64,000 bases of DNA from Diphasiastrum complanatum (lineage: Eukaryota > Streptophyta > Lycopodiopsida > Lycopodiales > Lycopodiaceae). The notes under the pieces are model-generated. The model made no database searches. It was given only the letters and a program-made list of their open reading frames with translations, and had not been told where the DNA came from. Shown in pieces: positions 12,155 through 25,300 of this stretch (its first letter is position 1; each line of letters begins with the position of its first letter). Made by a program: the position numbers and the translations under genes. The stretch is from positions 15,689,207 to 15,753,206 of the forward strand of contig CM055111.1 in assembly GCA_029204225.1 (NCBI GenBank), given 5' to 3'.

Positions 12155-12545
12155 GAAATCATATGCATGATCACATAACCACAACTTGAGTTAGAACATA
12201 GAGTGTATAATGTGGTGTTACTAATATTTGTATTTCATGATTATAAATTTGAGAGTCTAGAGTTTGTAGGCGCAATAGTTGTATGTAGTGTTAAGAAGTG
12301 GCATGAAAGCGTATGGATGATCATACAACCACATGGGAGCTTTGCTAGAACTTAAGTTCGAGCATAGAGCGTATTACTAACATTTGTATTTAATGATTAG
12401 AAATTTGAGAGTCTAGAGTTTGTAGGCACAATAGTAGTACATGCTGTTAAAAAGTTGCATGGAATCATGGATGACCACACAACCACATGGGAGCTTTGCT
12501 CGAACTTAAGTTCAAGCATAGAGTGTATAACGTGGTCTTAGCATA
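12155..12545. repeat. 155-bp degenerate tandem repeat
   Basis: About 2.5 units with a period of 154-156 bp. 'gagagtctagagtttgtagg' starts at 12251 and 12407; 'acatgggagctttgct' starts at about 12331 and 12485. Units carry the perfect palindrome GAACTTAAGTTC or a near copy of it. Weaker traces continue to about 12800. No coding potential. Confidence 0.75.
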
Positions 12546-12889
12546 AAGAACTTTGAGCATATGGTTTGTGTAGATGCAATATTGTAAAATTGATAGATTA
12601 TAGTGGAGACTATGCTTATAAGAAGAAGTGTGCTCGAACCCATGGTTTAGCAAGGAGACTCAAATTTGTGTTTTGTAAATCATATTTTAAAAATATGGTG
12701 TTTGTAGGTGCAGTAATAGCAGTTAGAATACTTATTGTCACATGTTGACAAAGTAGCTTTTTGCTTGAACTGAAGTTCGAGCATCAACTATCCAATAAGG
12801 AATTAGGTAAAAGCACTATGATCATATGATATTTGGATTACGGTTTTCCACATCGTAATGCGAACTATCAATAGACAACAATACGTGTC

Positions 12890-15575
12890 TGAGCCAAGGA
12901 AGTTCTTGAACTTGTCCACTCTGATGTGTGTGGACCGATGAAAACTAATTCGTTCTCAGGTTTGAGATATTTTCTAACGTTCATAGATGATTACAGTCAA
13001 ATGACCACGATCTACTACTTGAAGAAGAAATCCAAAGTATCTGATTCTTTCAATAAATTCGTGTTATTCGCAGAGCGACGCACCTTGAAAAAGATATAGA
13101 TCCTTAGATCTGACAATGGAGGTGAATACAAAAGCATAGAATTTTCAAGATTCTACGAAGAACAGGGGATCGAACACCAATTCACTCTTGCATACACAGT
13201 AGAATACAACGGTGTGGCAGAAAGTAAAAATAGAATGCCAGTCGAAGGAGCTAGATGTACGATAGCACAGGCTCAATTGCCAGGCCAATTCTAGGCCGAG
13301 GCAATAGCTGCAGCTGTACACCTACAAAACATATCTACAATGACAATGATGGAGAACAAAACACCATATGAAATGTGGATAGGCAGAAAGCATGATCTGT
13401 TATACACACGAGTGTTTGGATGTGTAGCATACAAGCACATTCGAAAGGAAAAGAGAAGTAAGCTCGATGAAAAATCCGAACAAACAATCATGGTCGGCTA
13501 CTTGAACGGAACACATGTGTACAGACTCTACGATCCAACCATGAAGAAGGTTGTTTCGAACAGAGACGTAAAATTCGACGAGTCCACATTCCCTGGACTG
13601 AAAGACGAAAGAGGCCATGAGATCTTCACACTACTGCCTATTCAAGAGAGAGATCGGGGAAAACATCAAATCAAAATGCAGGACCCCAGACTCTAGAGCA
13701 GCAGGAAATAGAGGATCGACCCCATGAACAGGAAATGTTCAAGCAACGCCGAAACAAACCTCGAAGGTCAACAAGACAAAGAAGACCTCCAGACCACTAT
13801 TCTGACAATCTTCAATGGAGAGAAGACACACAGTTTGAGTACTGCAACTTCACATAAGAGCCAACAACATACCAAGAAACTATCCAGAGTCCAGAGGGAG
13901 AATTCTGGAAACAGGCAATGTCAGAAGAGATCGAGTCAATGAGGCAAAACGAGACATGGACATTAGAGCCACTGCCAGAAAACAGAAAAGTAGTCGACTG
14001 CAAGTGGGTGTACAAGAAAAAGCTGAAATCAGATGGCACCAGTGGCCGCTACAAAGCAAGGCTTGTCACGAAGGGCTACACGCAGAGATATGGTGTCGAC
14101 TATTTTGACACATATTTGCCCATGTCAAGATGACAAGCATAAGGCTGCTCCTTGCATACGCCACATAGTACAATCTGGAAATTCACCAAATTGACGTGAA
14201 AACAGCCTTTTTCCACGAAGATCTAGAGGAGGAAATTTTCATGAAGCAACCTGAAGGCTATAAAGTCCCCGACAACAAAAAATATGTATGTCGATTGCAG
14301 AGATGCATCTACGGTCTAAAACATGCATCACGAGCCTGGTACAAAAAGCTTGATGGTCTTCTGAAGTCTCTAGACTTCAATCCTACTCAACCAGACTGTA
14401 ATGTCTACATCAAAAGAGTAGAAAAGGATTTTGTGATACTGACCATTTTCGTGGATGATTCGCTGATGATAGGAAATTTCTTAATGTTGATCAAAGACAC
14501 GAAGAGTCAGATTTCTGAAAACTACAAAATCACAAATCTTGGAGAAGCAATAAAATGCCTAGGGCTGCAGATCAGAAGAGATCGAACAAATGGCAAAATA
14601 CACTTGAGTCAGTCATAATACGCCAGAAAAGTGCTGAAGCAATACCACATGATGGACTGTGAAGGAAAAGCCACACCAATGATAGCTGGAGCCAAGCTCA
14701 TGAAATAGGATTGCCCAAAAATAGAAGAGAAAGAATAGAAGATGGCCAGTATACCCTACCAGAACTTAATCGGTAGTCAGATGTACTTAACAATTTGTAC
14801 CAAGCCCGATCTAGCCTTCTCTGTTTATGCATTGAGCCGATTCTGTTCCAATCCTAGTCTAGCACATTGGAAAATGGCCAAACGAATCCTACAGTATCTG
14901 AAAGGTACCCAGAATGTTGGATTAACCTACAGAGCTAGAAACGAAGAGAAAGGATTCGAGCTGCATCACTACAGTGATCCGGGCTGGGCGAGCTGCAAAG
15001 GTAACAGCAAAGCCATTACTAGAGAATGTACAATAGCGTGTGGAGCTGCAATCAACTGGATATGCAAAAATCAGACTATGGTAGCTCAATCCTCTTGCGA
15101 GACTGAGTATGTCGCAGTCTCAAAAGTGGCGAATGAGGTAGTGTGGCTACAAATGATGTTGGAGGCAATCGGGATACCACAAGAGGGGCCAAGCACGATG
15201 ATGATGGACTCCCAGAGTGTCATCTATCTGTCCTAGGATCCTGTCTTTCATTCAAAGATGAAGCACATTCCTCTGAAGTACCATCACATTCGAGATTTGA
15301 TCTCGAAAGGAGAGCTCCAGGTCCAGTTCATAAAATCAGAAAGTATGATTGCAGATCTCCTCACGAAACCACTCGACAAGCCACTCTTTACCAAGCAAAG
15401 AGAGGCAATTGGATTGAACGAACAAAGTTGCAAGGTTCAAAAGGGAGTGTCAGAAATGGTCAACTCCTGCAACTTTGTCAAAGCACAAACAAGACATGAA
15501 GGTCGAACAAGAATGATTCGCGACATTCAACGTGTCTTTGACTCGAAGCACGAACAATTCGGGAATCATTCGTGA
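12890..15575 (+). pseudogene. 5'-truncated copia pol of B
   Basis: Begins inside integrase (LELVHSDVCGPM) and so lacks gag, protease and the integrase zinc finger. Integrase core shows SDNGGEYKS near 13110, then VAESKNR. The integrase tail (13340-13696) is open. RT is read from 13918 (WTLEPLPENRKVVDCKWVYKKK), with a frameshift near 14130, then IFVDDSLM near 14450 in place of YVDD. RNase H (14742 onward) has SSCETEY and KHIPLKYHHIRDL, and its frame runs on into the 3' LTR to 15575. Several stops interrupt it. It is the same family as C at 31736. Confidence 0.88.
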
Positions 15576-16280
15576 ATCGCAAACACACCTCTAGGATCAC
15601 AAACCGCAAAAGGGACTCAAAATGAAAACTACAAAAATAAATGAAAAGAACAAAAGCAAACGGGAGATTACGAATCAAACGAAGATAAATCTTTCGCTCC
15701 ATCAGCTGGCAGCTCAACAGGCTTCACGCCCAGCTGAAACGAGTAGCAACGACGAAAACTAACTAACTAGTTGATTAGCGGTAAATAGTCATGTGATTCG
15801 ACATTTAGCTATCTTGAAAGCTCCACAGAGTGGAGGTATAAACGATCCTCTCTGGATCATATCAAAATGATGAGAATACAGAGATCTGTAAGAGACAGAG
15901 AGAGACGTAGAAAATAGAGTAAGAAAGTAAAGACACCATAGCTGTGCATGAAAGTCTGCCAACGAGTAGAACACAGCGTAAGAGCATAGTGTCAATCCGC
16001 CAATGAGCAAGACACTGACGATCTCGCTCCAAAACCAAATTGACAATATAGTCGCTCTATTTTCGTGTATCTCTTTGTCTTGTGCTGTGTGTCTTGATTG
16101 CTAGAATAAAATATGTTCTGTGATGCGTGGTCGAGTGTCTGGGATTCTGTAAGGGCTTCTCCACGAAAAGATAATTCAATGAAAGAAAATTGTTTGCAAA
16201 AAGAGAGGGAGAAGACGAACACGAAACAGTCTCGCTTCTGCGACACTTGCCAAGCTCCCTCCAGCACACAAGCTCTCACA
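15448..16280 (+). repeat. 3' LTR of copia B
   Basis: Starts TGTCAGAAATGG after the purine tract AAGGGAG (15441-15447) and resembles the LTR of C at 32662 along most of its length. The end at 16280 (CTCTCACA) is chosen as the last TG/CA-type boundary and is less sure than the start. No second LTR remains for this element. Confidence 0.7.
15837..15842 (+). promoter_or_regulatory. Likely TATA box in LTR of B
   Basis: TATAAA within 'gtggaggTATAAAcgatcc'. The same motif and context recur at 33072-33077 in the LTR of C, so it is conserved between diverged copies. It is a fair candidate for the LTR promoter. Confidence 0.5.
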
Positions 16281-17343
16281 GGTAACTATAACTTGTCTTG
16301 ATGAGAAGGTGAAGAATCAGTAAATAGCTAGTTTAGAACAAGATGATTTTATCATTTTTGAGCTCTTGATACTAATCTATAACTTCTACAATCTATCTAT
16401 AAACCACAATACTTTCCAAGATCAATCTAGATCAATGTGTGAATAAGAGTAGTTGTGAATATGTAATTAACTATAGTCTTGTTTTTTATTCTTGGAAAGT
16501 TTGAGCTTCATCTGAAAACATGGTATTATTATGAGTAGATTGGATGAGATATTGTTCAATTATAGTTCTAGAATCTAAGCATTCTAAAGCACACACATCT
16601 ACTGTAGTATACAAGCATCAAATTATCCTTCACTGTAATCGATTCACATATCTTGGATTTTTCATTGTCGAAATTCTCATTTGCATTCATTCAAAACTCC
16701 CGAAGAACTATACGCTCAGTATCACTTTGTGGGCAAGCACATGGGGAACAACACAATCCTATATTTGAGAGCCTTGTTTGTTGTGAACAATGAAGTAGAA
16801 TACAATGAAATTGACATCGTTATTTGTTTCTTACATATAGAATGAGAAGTCCAATGTTTTCAGATGTACATATTACAAAATGATTTGTGGCCCTTGAAAA
16901 CTATGCAAATGGGTTCTCATGGTCTAGCTTTGAACCTTAGTTTATAATTAATATGTTGATGCGTTGTTATGCTATGTTATCTGACAACAATTTGTAGACT
17001 ATGTTTTCATGCTAGGTTCAACCTAACATTGTGCACTTGTGCCTAAAATTTGTGGTATATTATAGTGATGACTTTATGCCAAAAGAACAAAAACCAGTCT
17101 AGTTCATTTATTGACTTTATGAATTTATGCAATCCCATACTTTCTTTATGGGTGTCAAAACCAACTTATACCATTTTATTATAGACAATTATATATGTAT
17201 ACACAAAGAATAAGACCAATGTCAAGAGGTTTGATCTTGCTCTAAAATGAACTCTTATGGGAGCCATCCCCAATTGCTATCTACTACATATAGTATGAAG
17301 TAGGGGATATAAACCTAACAAAAAGTTGGCCTCTAATCATTGT

Positions 17344-17393
<50 letters not shown>

Positions 17394-18592
17394 TCATTGT
17401 CAAACAACCCTATTTTGCCAAAGGCCTTTAAATTTAACAAAATGCAATAACGGATGGGAAGTACAAGAGTAGATATATATACTCCATGCTCGCTTGCACT
17501 CCACTCGCCACCTCAATAAGTGCACAGTGACTCAACAACATGACAACCAAAATCAAATGTCAGTTCATAGGCCTATTCACTCTCTGTAAGTTGTAAGTTT
17601 CATGATTCTATAGTTGTATGAGTCTATACCGCATATGGGGTTGAATCAACCCTTGGTACTGTATGGTTAACTGGGGGTTTAATTAGAGACATGGCAATTA
17701 CTATCTCCAGCATTTTTTGGAAACATGTATCGAATGATGAAACACGTTCAAAATGGTACGTACGAAACGGCCCCGTTCTGAAATGTCAAATGCACATTCG
17801 AAACAACTATACAAATTTATGAAATTTTTTTGTATTTCAAGCACGAGCTATGGATTATATCTTTTGTACTATAGTTAAGATGAATTGTGATTCATGTAGA
17901 TTGTAAATTGTAATATGTATTTCCATTTTCTAGCTCTAGTAAGCTATAATCGATCACATCAACTACGTGTGAACTTTGAAACACCCAACATTGTGAACTT
18001 TCAACTTAGTCTTGCATAAAATATAGTAGTATGGACATTGGAGATAGAAATTGGATGTATCTATTCATTGCTAGTCTTTTTTTGACATTTCTAAATCCCA
18101 AAAAACTCATAAAAATACGTTTTAAAAAAAAAAAAGTTCCGTTTCAAATTTTGACCTCTCATTTCAAACAAGTTTCAAACGCGTTTTGAAATGACGTATG
18201 AAACAAGTTTCAAAAAAATTGATTCTCTTAATTTTGAATCCTAAACCGAGGAAACCTAAAAACTGTAATTCAGACCCCTGAAATGGGCCAATCTAAATAG
18301 TCAATTTGGACATGACAAGAACTATTTGCTTCCCTTTGGTGCTCAATATTACTTCAATAACTATTTTAAAAACTTGGTATCAATAGTACCAATCTCACAA
18401 ATCCATATTGGCATGTTGTTTGCAACGTTCTTTGGCAGGTTTCATAACAAAAATGTGGAGCTTTGGCGATGATATCATACTTTTGAATGGAAGCCTGATA
18501 GTAGGAAAAGGAATGGTTTTTTCAACTAATCCTACAATGCTATGTCACGGAGCTCTAATAGGGACAGAATTTTTGTCCATGAAGAAACAAAG
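16281..18592. other. Intergenic, microsatellite only
   Basis: No recognised gene. It holds the compound microsatellite at 17341-17392. The 166-codon ORF starting at 18408 runs from unrecognised sequence into a retrotransposon LTR and is not a real gene. Confidence 0.5.
17341..17392. repeat. Compound (TG)n(AG)n microsatellite
   Basis: (TG)14 followed directly by (AG)12. Confidence 0.95.
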
Positions 18593-19352
18593 TGTTTTCG
18601 ATTACAAAGCCTTGCTAGCTTTTAACCCTTCCCTTGACGAAGATGTTTGCGAACTCGAACATCTAGAGACACGAAACACAAAGAGATTCGTGAATATGAA
18701 AGTCAACAGAGACGAAGACGAACGGTTCGCGAACACGAACGGTTCGCGAACACGAAGGATCCACGAACGAGATTCCTTTGCGGTCCAACAAGAGAGAAAG
18801 GCAGACGAGGTAAACGAAACCAACAGTGGAAATGAAACCCGTTCTGTCCTCACGCTCCAAGGAGTACCACCAGAGATCATGCAAGTACCCAGAAGTACAA
18901 AGATCTGACTTGATGGCATGATGTCAGCAGATACTTCCTAGGTTATGGCTAATCTGCCACTATTGTAATTCCCTAATTAGTTGTAGGTGTATATTCACTC
19001 TAATCTTAGGTTTACATAGAGAGACCGTACTGACTGGATAATACTTGACATATATTAGAACAAGATACATAAAGTGTAACTATGAAGAAGTCTGATGCTA
19101 GTAAGCAATCAAGACGAACATAGACAGATGCTCCGCTTGCGTGCGAGAAGATAATTCTGTCTAGGATTAGAAGATCCAATTGTCCGCTACTGAAGCGAGA
19201 CTACTACTCGTGAGAGAACTGTGCTTCTCTCACGCCAACGCGCTGCCTGGATTCGCATGCAGTGCCCTGAAGAAATCAGAGAATCAATATAGATTATTTT
19301 TCTGGTTGTGTCTAATCTTGGATGTTGAATGCTTATGTTGTTTATTCTTTGT
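18593..19352 (+). repeat. Partial LTR of the G copia family
   Basis: Starts TGTTTTCGATTACAAAG and matches, in opposite orientation, the LTR copies of element G (41495-42196 and 45214-45727), including the stretch around 'tctgatgctagtaagcaatcaagac' near 19090. It contains a 17-bp duplication at 18718-18751 built on TTCGCGAA. Its right side is cut by insertion of copia D at 19353. No coding remnant of its own family is attached on the left, so it is a solo or orphan LTR. Confidence 0.75.
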
Positions 19353-20089
19353 TGTGAAGAATTGAAAAAGATTATCTATGTAAGATATAGGGGTCTTATG
19401 TTTTTTACATCAAGCATCTAGGTGTAGGATGTTGATAGGAATAAATTTGGCATAGATGGCAAATTATGCATTTCCACTTGTAATGCCACTATTGAGCCAA
19501 AATAGAGTAAGAGGCTAAACACTTGCCAATTAGAGTGTAGACAAGTGTAAAGTTTTTGTTTGATGAATTCCAAGAGGTCCAATAGGATTTAGAGGTGGAA
19601 CCTTGTGAGGTCCAATAGGAAATTGAGGTGTGCTTGAATATAGTCCAATAGAATTAAGAGGTGCATGGATCAATGATCCAATAGGATCAAGAGGTGACAA
19701 AATATGGTCCAATCATAGTTAAGCATAGTGGAAGCTCATGGACCTACTAGTATCATTGTACTCCTCATTTTGAAGCTAATTGATTTGGTGATTTCATGGA
19801 TTTTGTGAGTTATTGGATTTCTAGCTTTCTCTCTCTACCCGAGAGCTCATGATGCATTTTCTCTCTCTACCCGAGGAGAGCAGCTTGTTTTTACTTAGAC
19901 TATGTTTTGAATACTTCCCACACGTGTGAGTGAGAGTTGGAAGTGATTGAATGCATGTAGTAGTGTGTTTTTGCCATAGGATTCAAGATTGATCTTGAAT
20001 CTCAATCTAGTCTTGATCTTGGTGCATCTACACACCTTAGGAGATCACAAGTACATGTAGTGGACAGTCCACACGTGTGAAATTCAACA
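19353..20089 (+). repeat. 5' LTR of copia D
   Basis: 737 bp, TGTGAAGAATTG to AAATTCAACA, followed directly by the primer site. Same length and sequence class as both LTRs of F. Contains two exact CACACGTGTG palindromes (19919-19928 and 20070-20079). Confidence 0.9.
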
Positions 20090-20101
20090 TGGTATCAGAG
20101 C
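20090..20101 (+). promoter_or_regulatory. Primer binding site of D
   Basis: TGGTATCAGAGC abuts the LTR: the initiator-Met tRNA primer site. Confidence 0.88.
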
Positions 20102-20825
20102 CTACCTAAGGTTACCATGCATTTTGATCCATCTAAGTGAAAAAATTTTCATCAATCTTGAGCTAGAAGTTGTCAAGCCCATTTTCCTAGTTATCTTGTT
20201 CAATCTTGGATCAAAAGAGATCAAAAGGACATTGATTGGGTCTGACCTGGTACTGTATGGAATCAGGTGCTCAGACACGTGTGAGGAACATCCAATTTCA
20301 GTTTGGAAGTTCTCTCTCATGTTTGATCCATTTATCTTGCTTGATAGCTTGTTTTAAAGCTATTTTTGTCTAGTTTCTGTTGCAATCAGTTTCATTCCAT
20401 TTGGTTGAGCCAATCAAAACTTATAAGCTTTTGAAGAGGATTAGGTAGGGCACCTAGACCTGGGTGGACACATTTGGTTTGGTCAAGAGATTGCTTGGTT
20501 GATCCAAAATCACAGTTGTATGCTTGCCAATCTCATCTATATGTGATCTAGGCACTGTTTTGAGATCTTAGCCATTTTGTTTCATGCAATATCATTGTAT
20601 TTGAGTCAAATTTGGTTTCTTAGAGTGTTAGATCCTAACTTTGCCTATACTCCATCATTTGATGTGAAATAGATCTTGTTTTAGAGAGATTTGAGTAGCA
20701 AGTGAGAATCAATTCACAAATTGTTGTAAGATCTTTCATAGGAGGAGATAGTACTCAATTATTGGATCCTATTGAAAGTGTGTAACAACATTTATTGTTC
20801 ATCATTTGAGTTTTCTTCACTTCAA

Positions 20826-21478
20826 ATGTCTTCAATGGGTTCATCCTTGTTGGAACCAAGTGAAAGATTGACCACTTCAAATTATTCAATTTAGAAAATG
20901 AGGATGGAGTCCATCTTGATCCTTCAAGACGTGATGGACATAGTTCTTGGCCTTGAAAAAGAACCACAAGTTCTTCAAGAGGTTCAAAAATACAAAAAGA
21001 GAGCTAGGATGGCTCTCCACTACATTAAGATGAATGTCTCTAATGAGATATTGAGGGAGATAGGTACTTGTACAATAGCCAAAGAAGCTTGGGATTGTCT
21101 CAAGACTATCTATGAGGCTAAGAATACCTCTAGGCTTCTCACTCTTAGGAATCAAATCCTTCAAAGTAGCCAAAAGAGTGATGAGAGTGCATCTAGTTAT
21201 GTTTTGAGAGTAAAAGATATTCATAGAGAGCTTGCTTGCATTGGTGATTCCATCAATCAAAATGAGCTAGTTCAAGTCATTCTCAATGGCTTGAGACGTG
21301 AATTTGATAACCTTGTTCAATCCTATGCCATTAAGGAGGAGCTACCAAGTTTGGAGGCTCTCCAAAGTGTGCTAATTTCAGAAGAATCAAGACAAGAGTT
21401 CAAGCTCTTGAGGATGGACAAGCTTTCTCTCACTCATAATGATGGCAAAGCTCTCTTTGCCAAGGATAAGCACAAAGA
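20826..21478 (+). pseudogene. Copia D gag, N-terminal part
   Basis: ATG 20826 starts MSSMGSSLLEPSERLTTSNYS, the same start as F gag. Codon 23 is TAG (20892-20894) where F has Trp, and a long open frame follows to the insertion of E. It reads the copia gag (UBN2-type) pattern: EAWDCLKTIYEAKN, SRLLTLRNQ, VQVILNGLR. The 3' half of gag resumes at 27798 beyond E. The TAG plus the insertion abolish function. Confidence 0.85.
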
Positions 21479-22341
21479 TGATAAATTTTACAGTTTTTAG
21501 GACAATAATGATTGTACTTTACAATCATAGAGAGTTATTGGTTGCTTAATCAATGAATCTATCAAGTTCTACACATTAGATCTTGATCTAGATTCACTAC
21601 ACTTGGATTTAAGCAAGAGCAATGGATCAACACATCATTTTTTAGTGAGAGCGGCTTCACACGTGTGGAGTACTGTCCACTGTACGGACTGCACCTGAAA
21701 CAACAAGTACAATGATACTAGATAGCAATCATGCATAAAAATCACAAGACAAATGACTAGAAATCTCACAAAAGTGTAGAGTGCAAAAGTCTCATCAATC
21801 TTCTTAGCAAAATGATGATCCTTTTTATGGATCAAGTACATCCATGAGTCTGGTACAGTCCAGCAGGCCTTCACACGTGTGAAGAGTGCCACATCACTCA
21901 TATCTATCCATTTGATCCATCCTTGATCCTTATCCAATAGTTGACCTTCTAGAATATGACTAAAATCCAAAAAGCTAGTCTCCTAGAATATAGGAATATT
22001 CCCTACAAAATAGGATCTAAGGAAAATGGTCAACTCTTATCTTCTAGTACTCTATACACACATGTGAACATCCACTTGCCATGTGGGAGCATTTACTCAT
22101 GCACATGCAAGGAAAAGCTAATTTGTAGGTGACTAGTCAACTTGACTAAAAACTAGTCATTTCATGTTCACACTAACTAGAATGATACAAAATCAATTTG
22201 GATATATACAAACATGAAAAGTACATCCTTTCACACATGGGAACATGCTCCACACGTGTGAAATCATATCATCAACATATTCTAATGTTTGATCAATATT
22301 TACATGAACCAATGTCAAGTGAGAAGTGACAATTTTCAACA
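21479..22341 (-). repeat. 3' LTR of copia E
   Basis: 863 bp. Sense-strand ends are TGTTGAAAATTG and AAATTTATCA. It carries three exact CACACGTGTG palindromes (21658, 21872, 22251). The 111-codon ORF inside both LTR copies is LTR sequence, not a gene. Confidence 0.95.
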
Positions 22342-22350
22342 CTCCTCCTC
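22342..22350 (-). promoter_or_regulatory. Polypurine tract of E
   Basis: Sense-strand GAGGAGGAG sits directly before the 3' LTR and just after the end of the coding frame. Confidence 0.75.
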
Positions 22351-22354
22351 ACTT

Positions 22355-25300
22355 CTAACTTGGCAAATCTAGTGTACATCTATCTACAATTCCAAGAGCA
22401 TATCTTAACTTAAAAAATGGATCTTTGGACAATGGTTTGGTTAAGATATCAGCTATGCATTCGGATGATGGTACATGATGTAGTTGCACTTCCTTGGATT
22501 GTACCTTCTCCCTCACAAAGTGGTGAGCTATCTCAATATGCTTTGTTCTAGCATGGAAGATAGGATTTGAAGCAATTTGTTGAGAAGCTTGATTGTCACA
22601 AAATATGTAAGGGATCTCCTCGGCCTCTAGCACATGTAGTTCCATCAAGAGTCTTCTTAGCCATAAGAGCTCTTTGGTTGTTGAAGTCAATGCCTTGTAC
22701 TCGGCTTCACAAGAAGATAGTGAGATTGTATCTTGCTTTTTGGAAAGCCAAGATATCACTCCTCCACAAAGAAATGTTGCAAATGCACTAATGGACTTCC
22801 TATCCATCTTGTCACCTGCAAAATCTGAATCCGAGTAGGCTCTCAAGTGCAAGTTAGATCCTTCATAAAGTATACCAAAAAATCTAGTACTAGAAACATA
22901 TCTAAGTACTCTCTTGGCACTTTTCCAATGATGAATTAAAGGAGCTTGCATACTTTGACTCAACTTGCTTACACAAAAACTTAAGTCAGGTCTAGTGATG
23001 GTTAAATAGATTAGAGAGCCTATAAGCTTCCTAAAGAGAGTGATGTCCTCAAAGGATGCTTCATCACCTTCATTAGTTGCTTTCACAACATGCTCCATAG
23101 GGGTGTCAATCCCCTTACAATCTTTCATACCAAATCTTTCAAGAATGGAAGTAGCATACTTAGATTGACTTATGAAAGTACAATTGCTACTTCTAGACAC
23201 TTCTATCCCAAGTATAAACTTTAGGAAGCCTAGATCTACCATCTTGAACTCACTAGATAAGTCAACTTTTACTTTGCCTATGCCATCATCATCATTTCCT
23301 GTCATAATGATGTCATCAACATAAAGAACCAAAATGATGATCTTTCCTTCATTACATTTGAAATATAAAGAAGGTTCATAAGCACTTAGTACAAAGCCAA
23401 GGGAATAGAGAAAATCATGCAACCTAGAGTACCAAGCTCTAGGTGCTTGCTTCAAGCCATATAGGCTCTTCCTTAAGTAGCACACCTTTTGCTCCTCACC
23501 AATCTTGATGAAGCCCTCGGGTTGCATCATGTAGATTTCCTCTTCTAAGAAGCCATTCAAGAAGGCATTTGTCACATCCATTTGGTAGAGATCCCATTTG
23601 AACAAAGTAGCAATGCAAATGATTAATCTAATAGTTACAAGCTTAGCTACAGGTGCAAATGTTTCTTAATAATCCAATCCTTTTATTTGAAGAAATCCCT
23701 TAGCAACAAGCCTAGCTTTGTATTTACTAATAGATCCATCTTGATTGTACTTAATTCTATAAATCCACTTACATGCAAGTGGTTTCTTTCCTCTTGGAAG
23801 ATTTACAAGATTCCAAGTATGATTTTCTTCTAATGCATCATACTCTACTTGCATTGCATCTCTCCAAACTTTAGATTTACATGCTTCTTCAAAAGATGAT
23901 GGTTCTTCAATCAATGTAGCTAAAAAAGAGTAAGAGGTAGAAGATGTAGAGCCTTCCTTTTGCTTTCCCTTGTCCACATAGGTAAGCCTTGAGGGCTCGG
24001 CCTTGCTCCTTGATGATCTTCTTGGCCCCTTTTGACTTGGATCCAAATCTCCATCCTCGGGTTTGTCATGATCCTCCTCGGGTTTGTCAAGATCCTCCTC
24101 GGATTTGTCAAGATCTTCAATGCACAATGGGTTAGATCCATTTGACAAGCTCTTAGCAAATTGTGACTCATCAAAAAGTACATCCTTGCTTACCTTTACT
24201 TTCTTGGATGTAGGATCATATATCCTATATCCCTTGCTATTTTCTCCATAGCCAACAAAGATTCCTTTGAAGGAGGTAGCATCTTCTTTCCTTCTCGTCT
24301 CCAAAGGAATGTGTACATAACAAGTACATCCAAAGATCTTAAAATATTTTACATTGGATTTCTTATCAAACAAGGCTTGATAAGGTGAGATCCCATCTAT
24401 AGCACTACTAGGAAGTCTATTACACAAATAATTAGCACATGTTATGGCTTCTCCCCAAAATGAGATGGGAAGTGATGCATCAAGCCTCAAGGACTTTGCA
24501 CACTCACATAGACTCCTATTTTTCCTCTCGGCCAGCCCATTTTGTTGAGGGGTGTAGGAACAAGTGTATTGTAACTTAATACCATTGATCTCACAAAAGT
24601 CTTTCATTTTATTGGAGGTGTACTCTCCTCCATTATCACATCTTAGTGCTTTGATAGAAGTACTAAGTTGTTTCTCTACTAGAGACTTGAACTTAATGAA
24701 AGCTTCATAAACAAGATTTTTCTTTGATAGTAACTCAATCCATGTGAATCTAGTACAATCATCTATAAAAGTTACATACATCAAGGCACCTCCATTACTT
24801 GCATGTGAAAAACTATGTACATCAGAATGTATGAGATCCAAGGGAGAGAGAGATCTTGATGAAGATTTCTTGTAAGAAGATTTGTGTGACTTTGCAAGGC
24901 CACATGCCTCACACATTTTTCCACACTTCTTGAAAGCTCTTGGTAGGCCGAGAGCTAGTTCCTTGCTTGCCATTGACTCCATAGATTGAAGATTAGGATG
25001 GCCTAATCTCTTATGCCAAAGCTCCACTTGAGTTAGCTCCTCCCTAGCCAAGTTCACACTTTCACTTGCAACATTAGCATCCAACTTGAAAAGTCTACCT
25101 TGCTTAATGCCACTAGCTATGCACTTATCATTTTTCAAGATGGAACAAACTCCATTCTTGAAATGTACATCTAGTCCATTGTCCATTAATTGTCCTACAC
25201 TAAGCAAGTTTCTTGAAATGGTAGGAACATACAAAACATTATCTAGATCTATCCTTTTAGATGTGCCTAAACAAAGAGGTATAGATCCTATGCCATCTAT

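Noticed and set aside
18408-18908. 166-codon ORF as a gene
   Set aside because: It runs from unrecognised flank into the G-family LTR, whose frame happens to be open.
21635-21970. 111-codon ORF present twice (also 27086-27421)
   Set aside because: It lies inside the two LTRs of E; the identity reflects the LTR pair, not a gene family.
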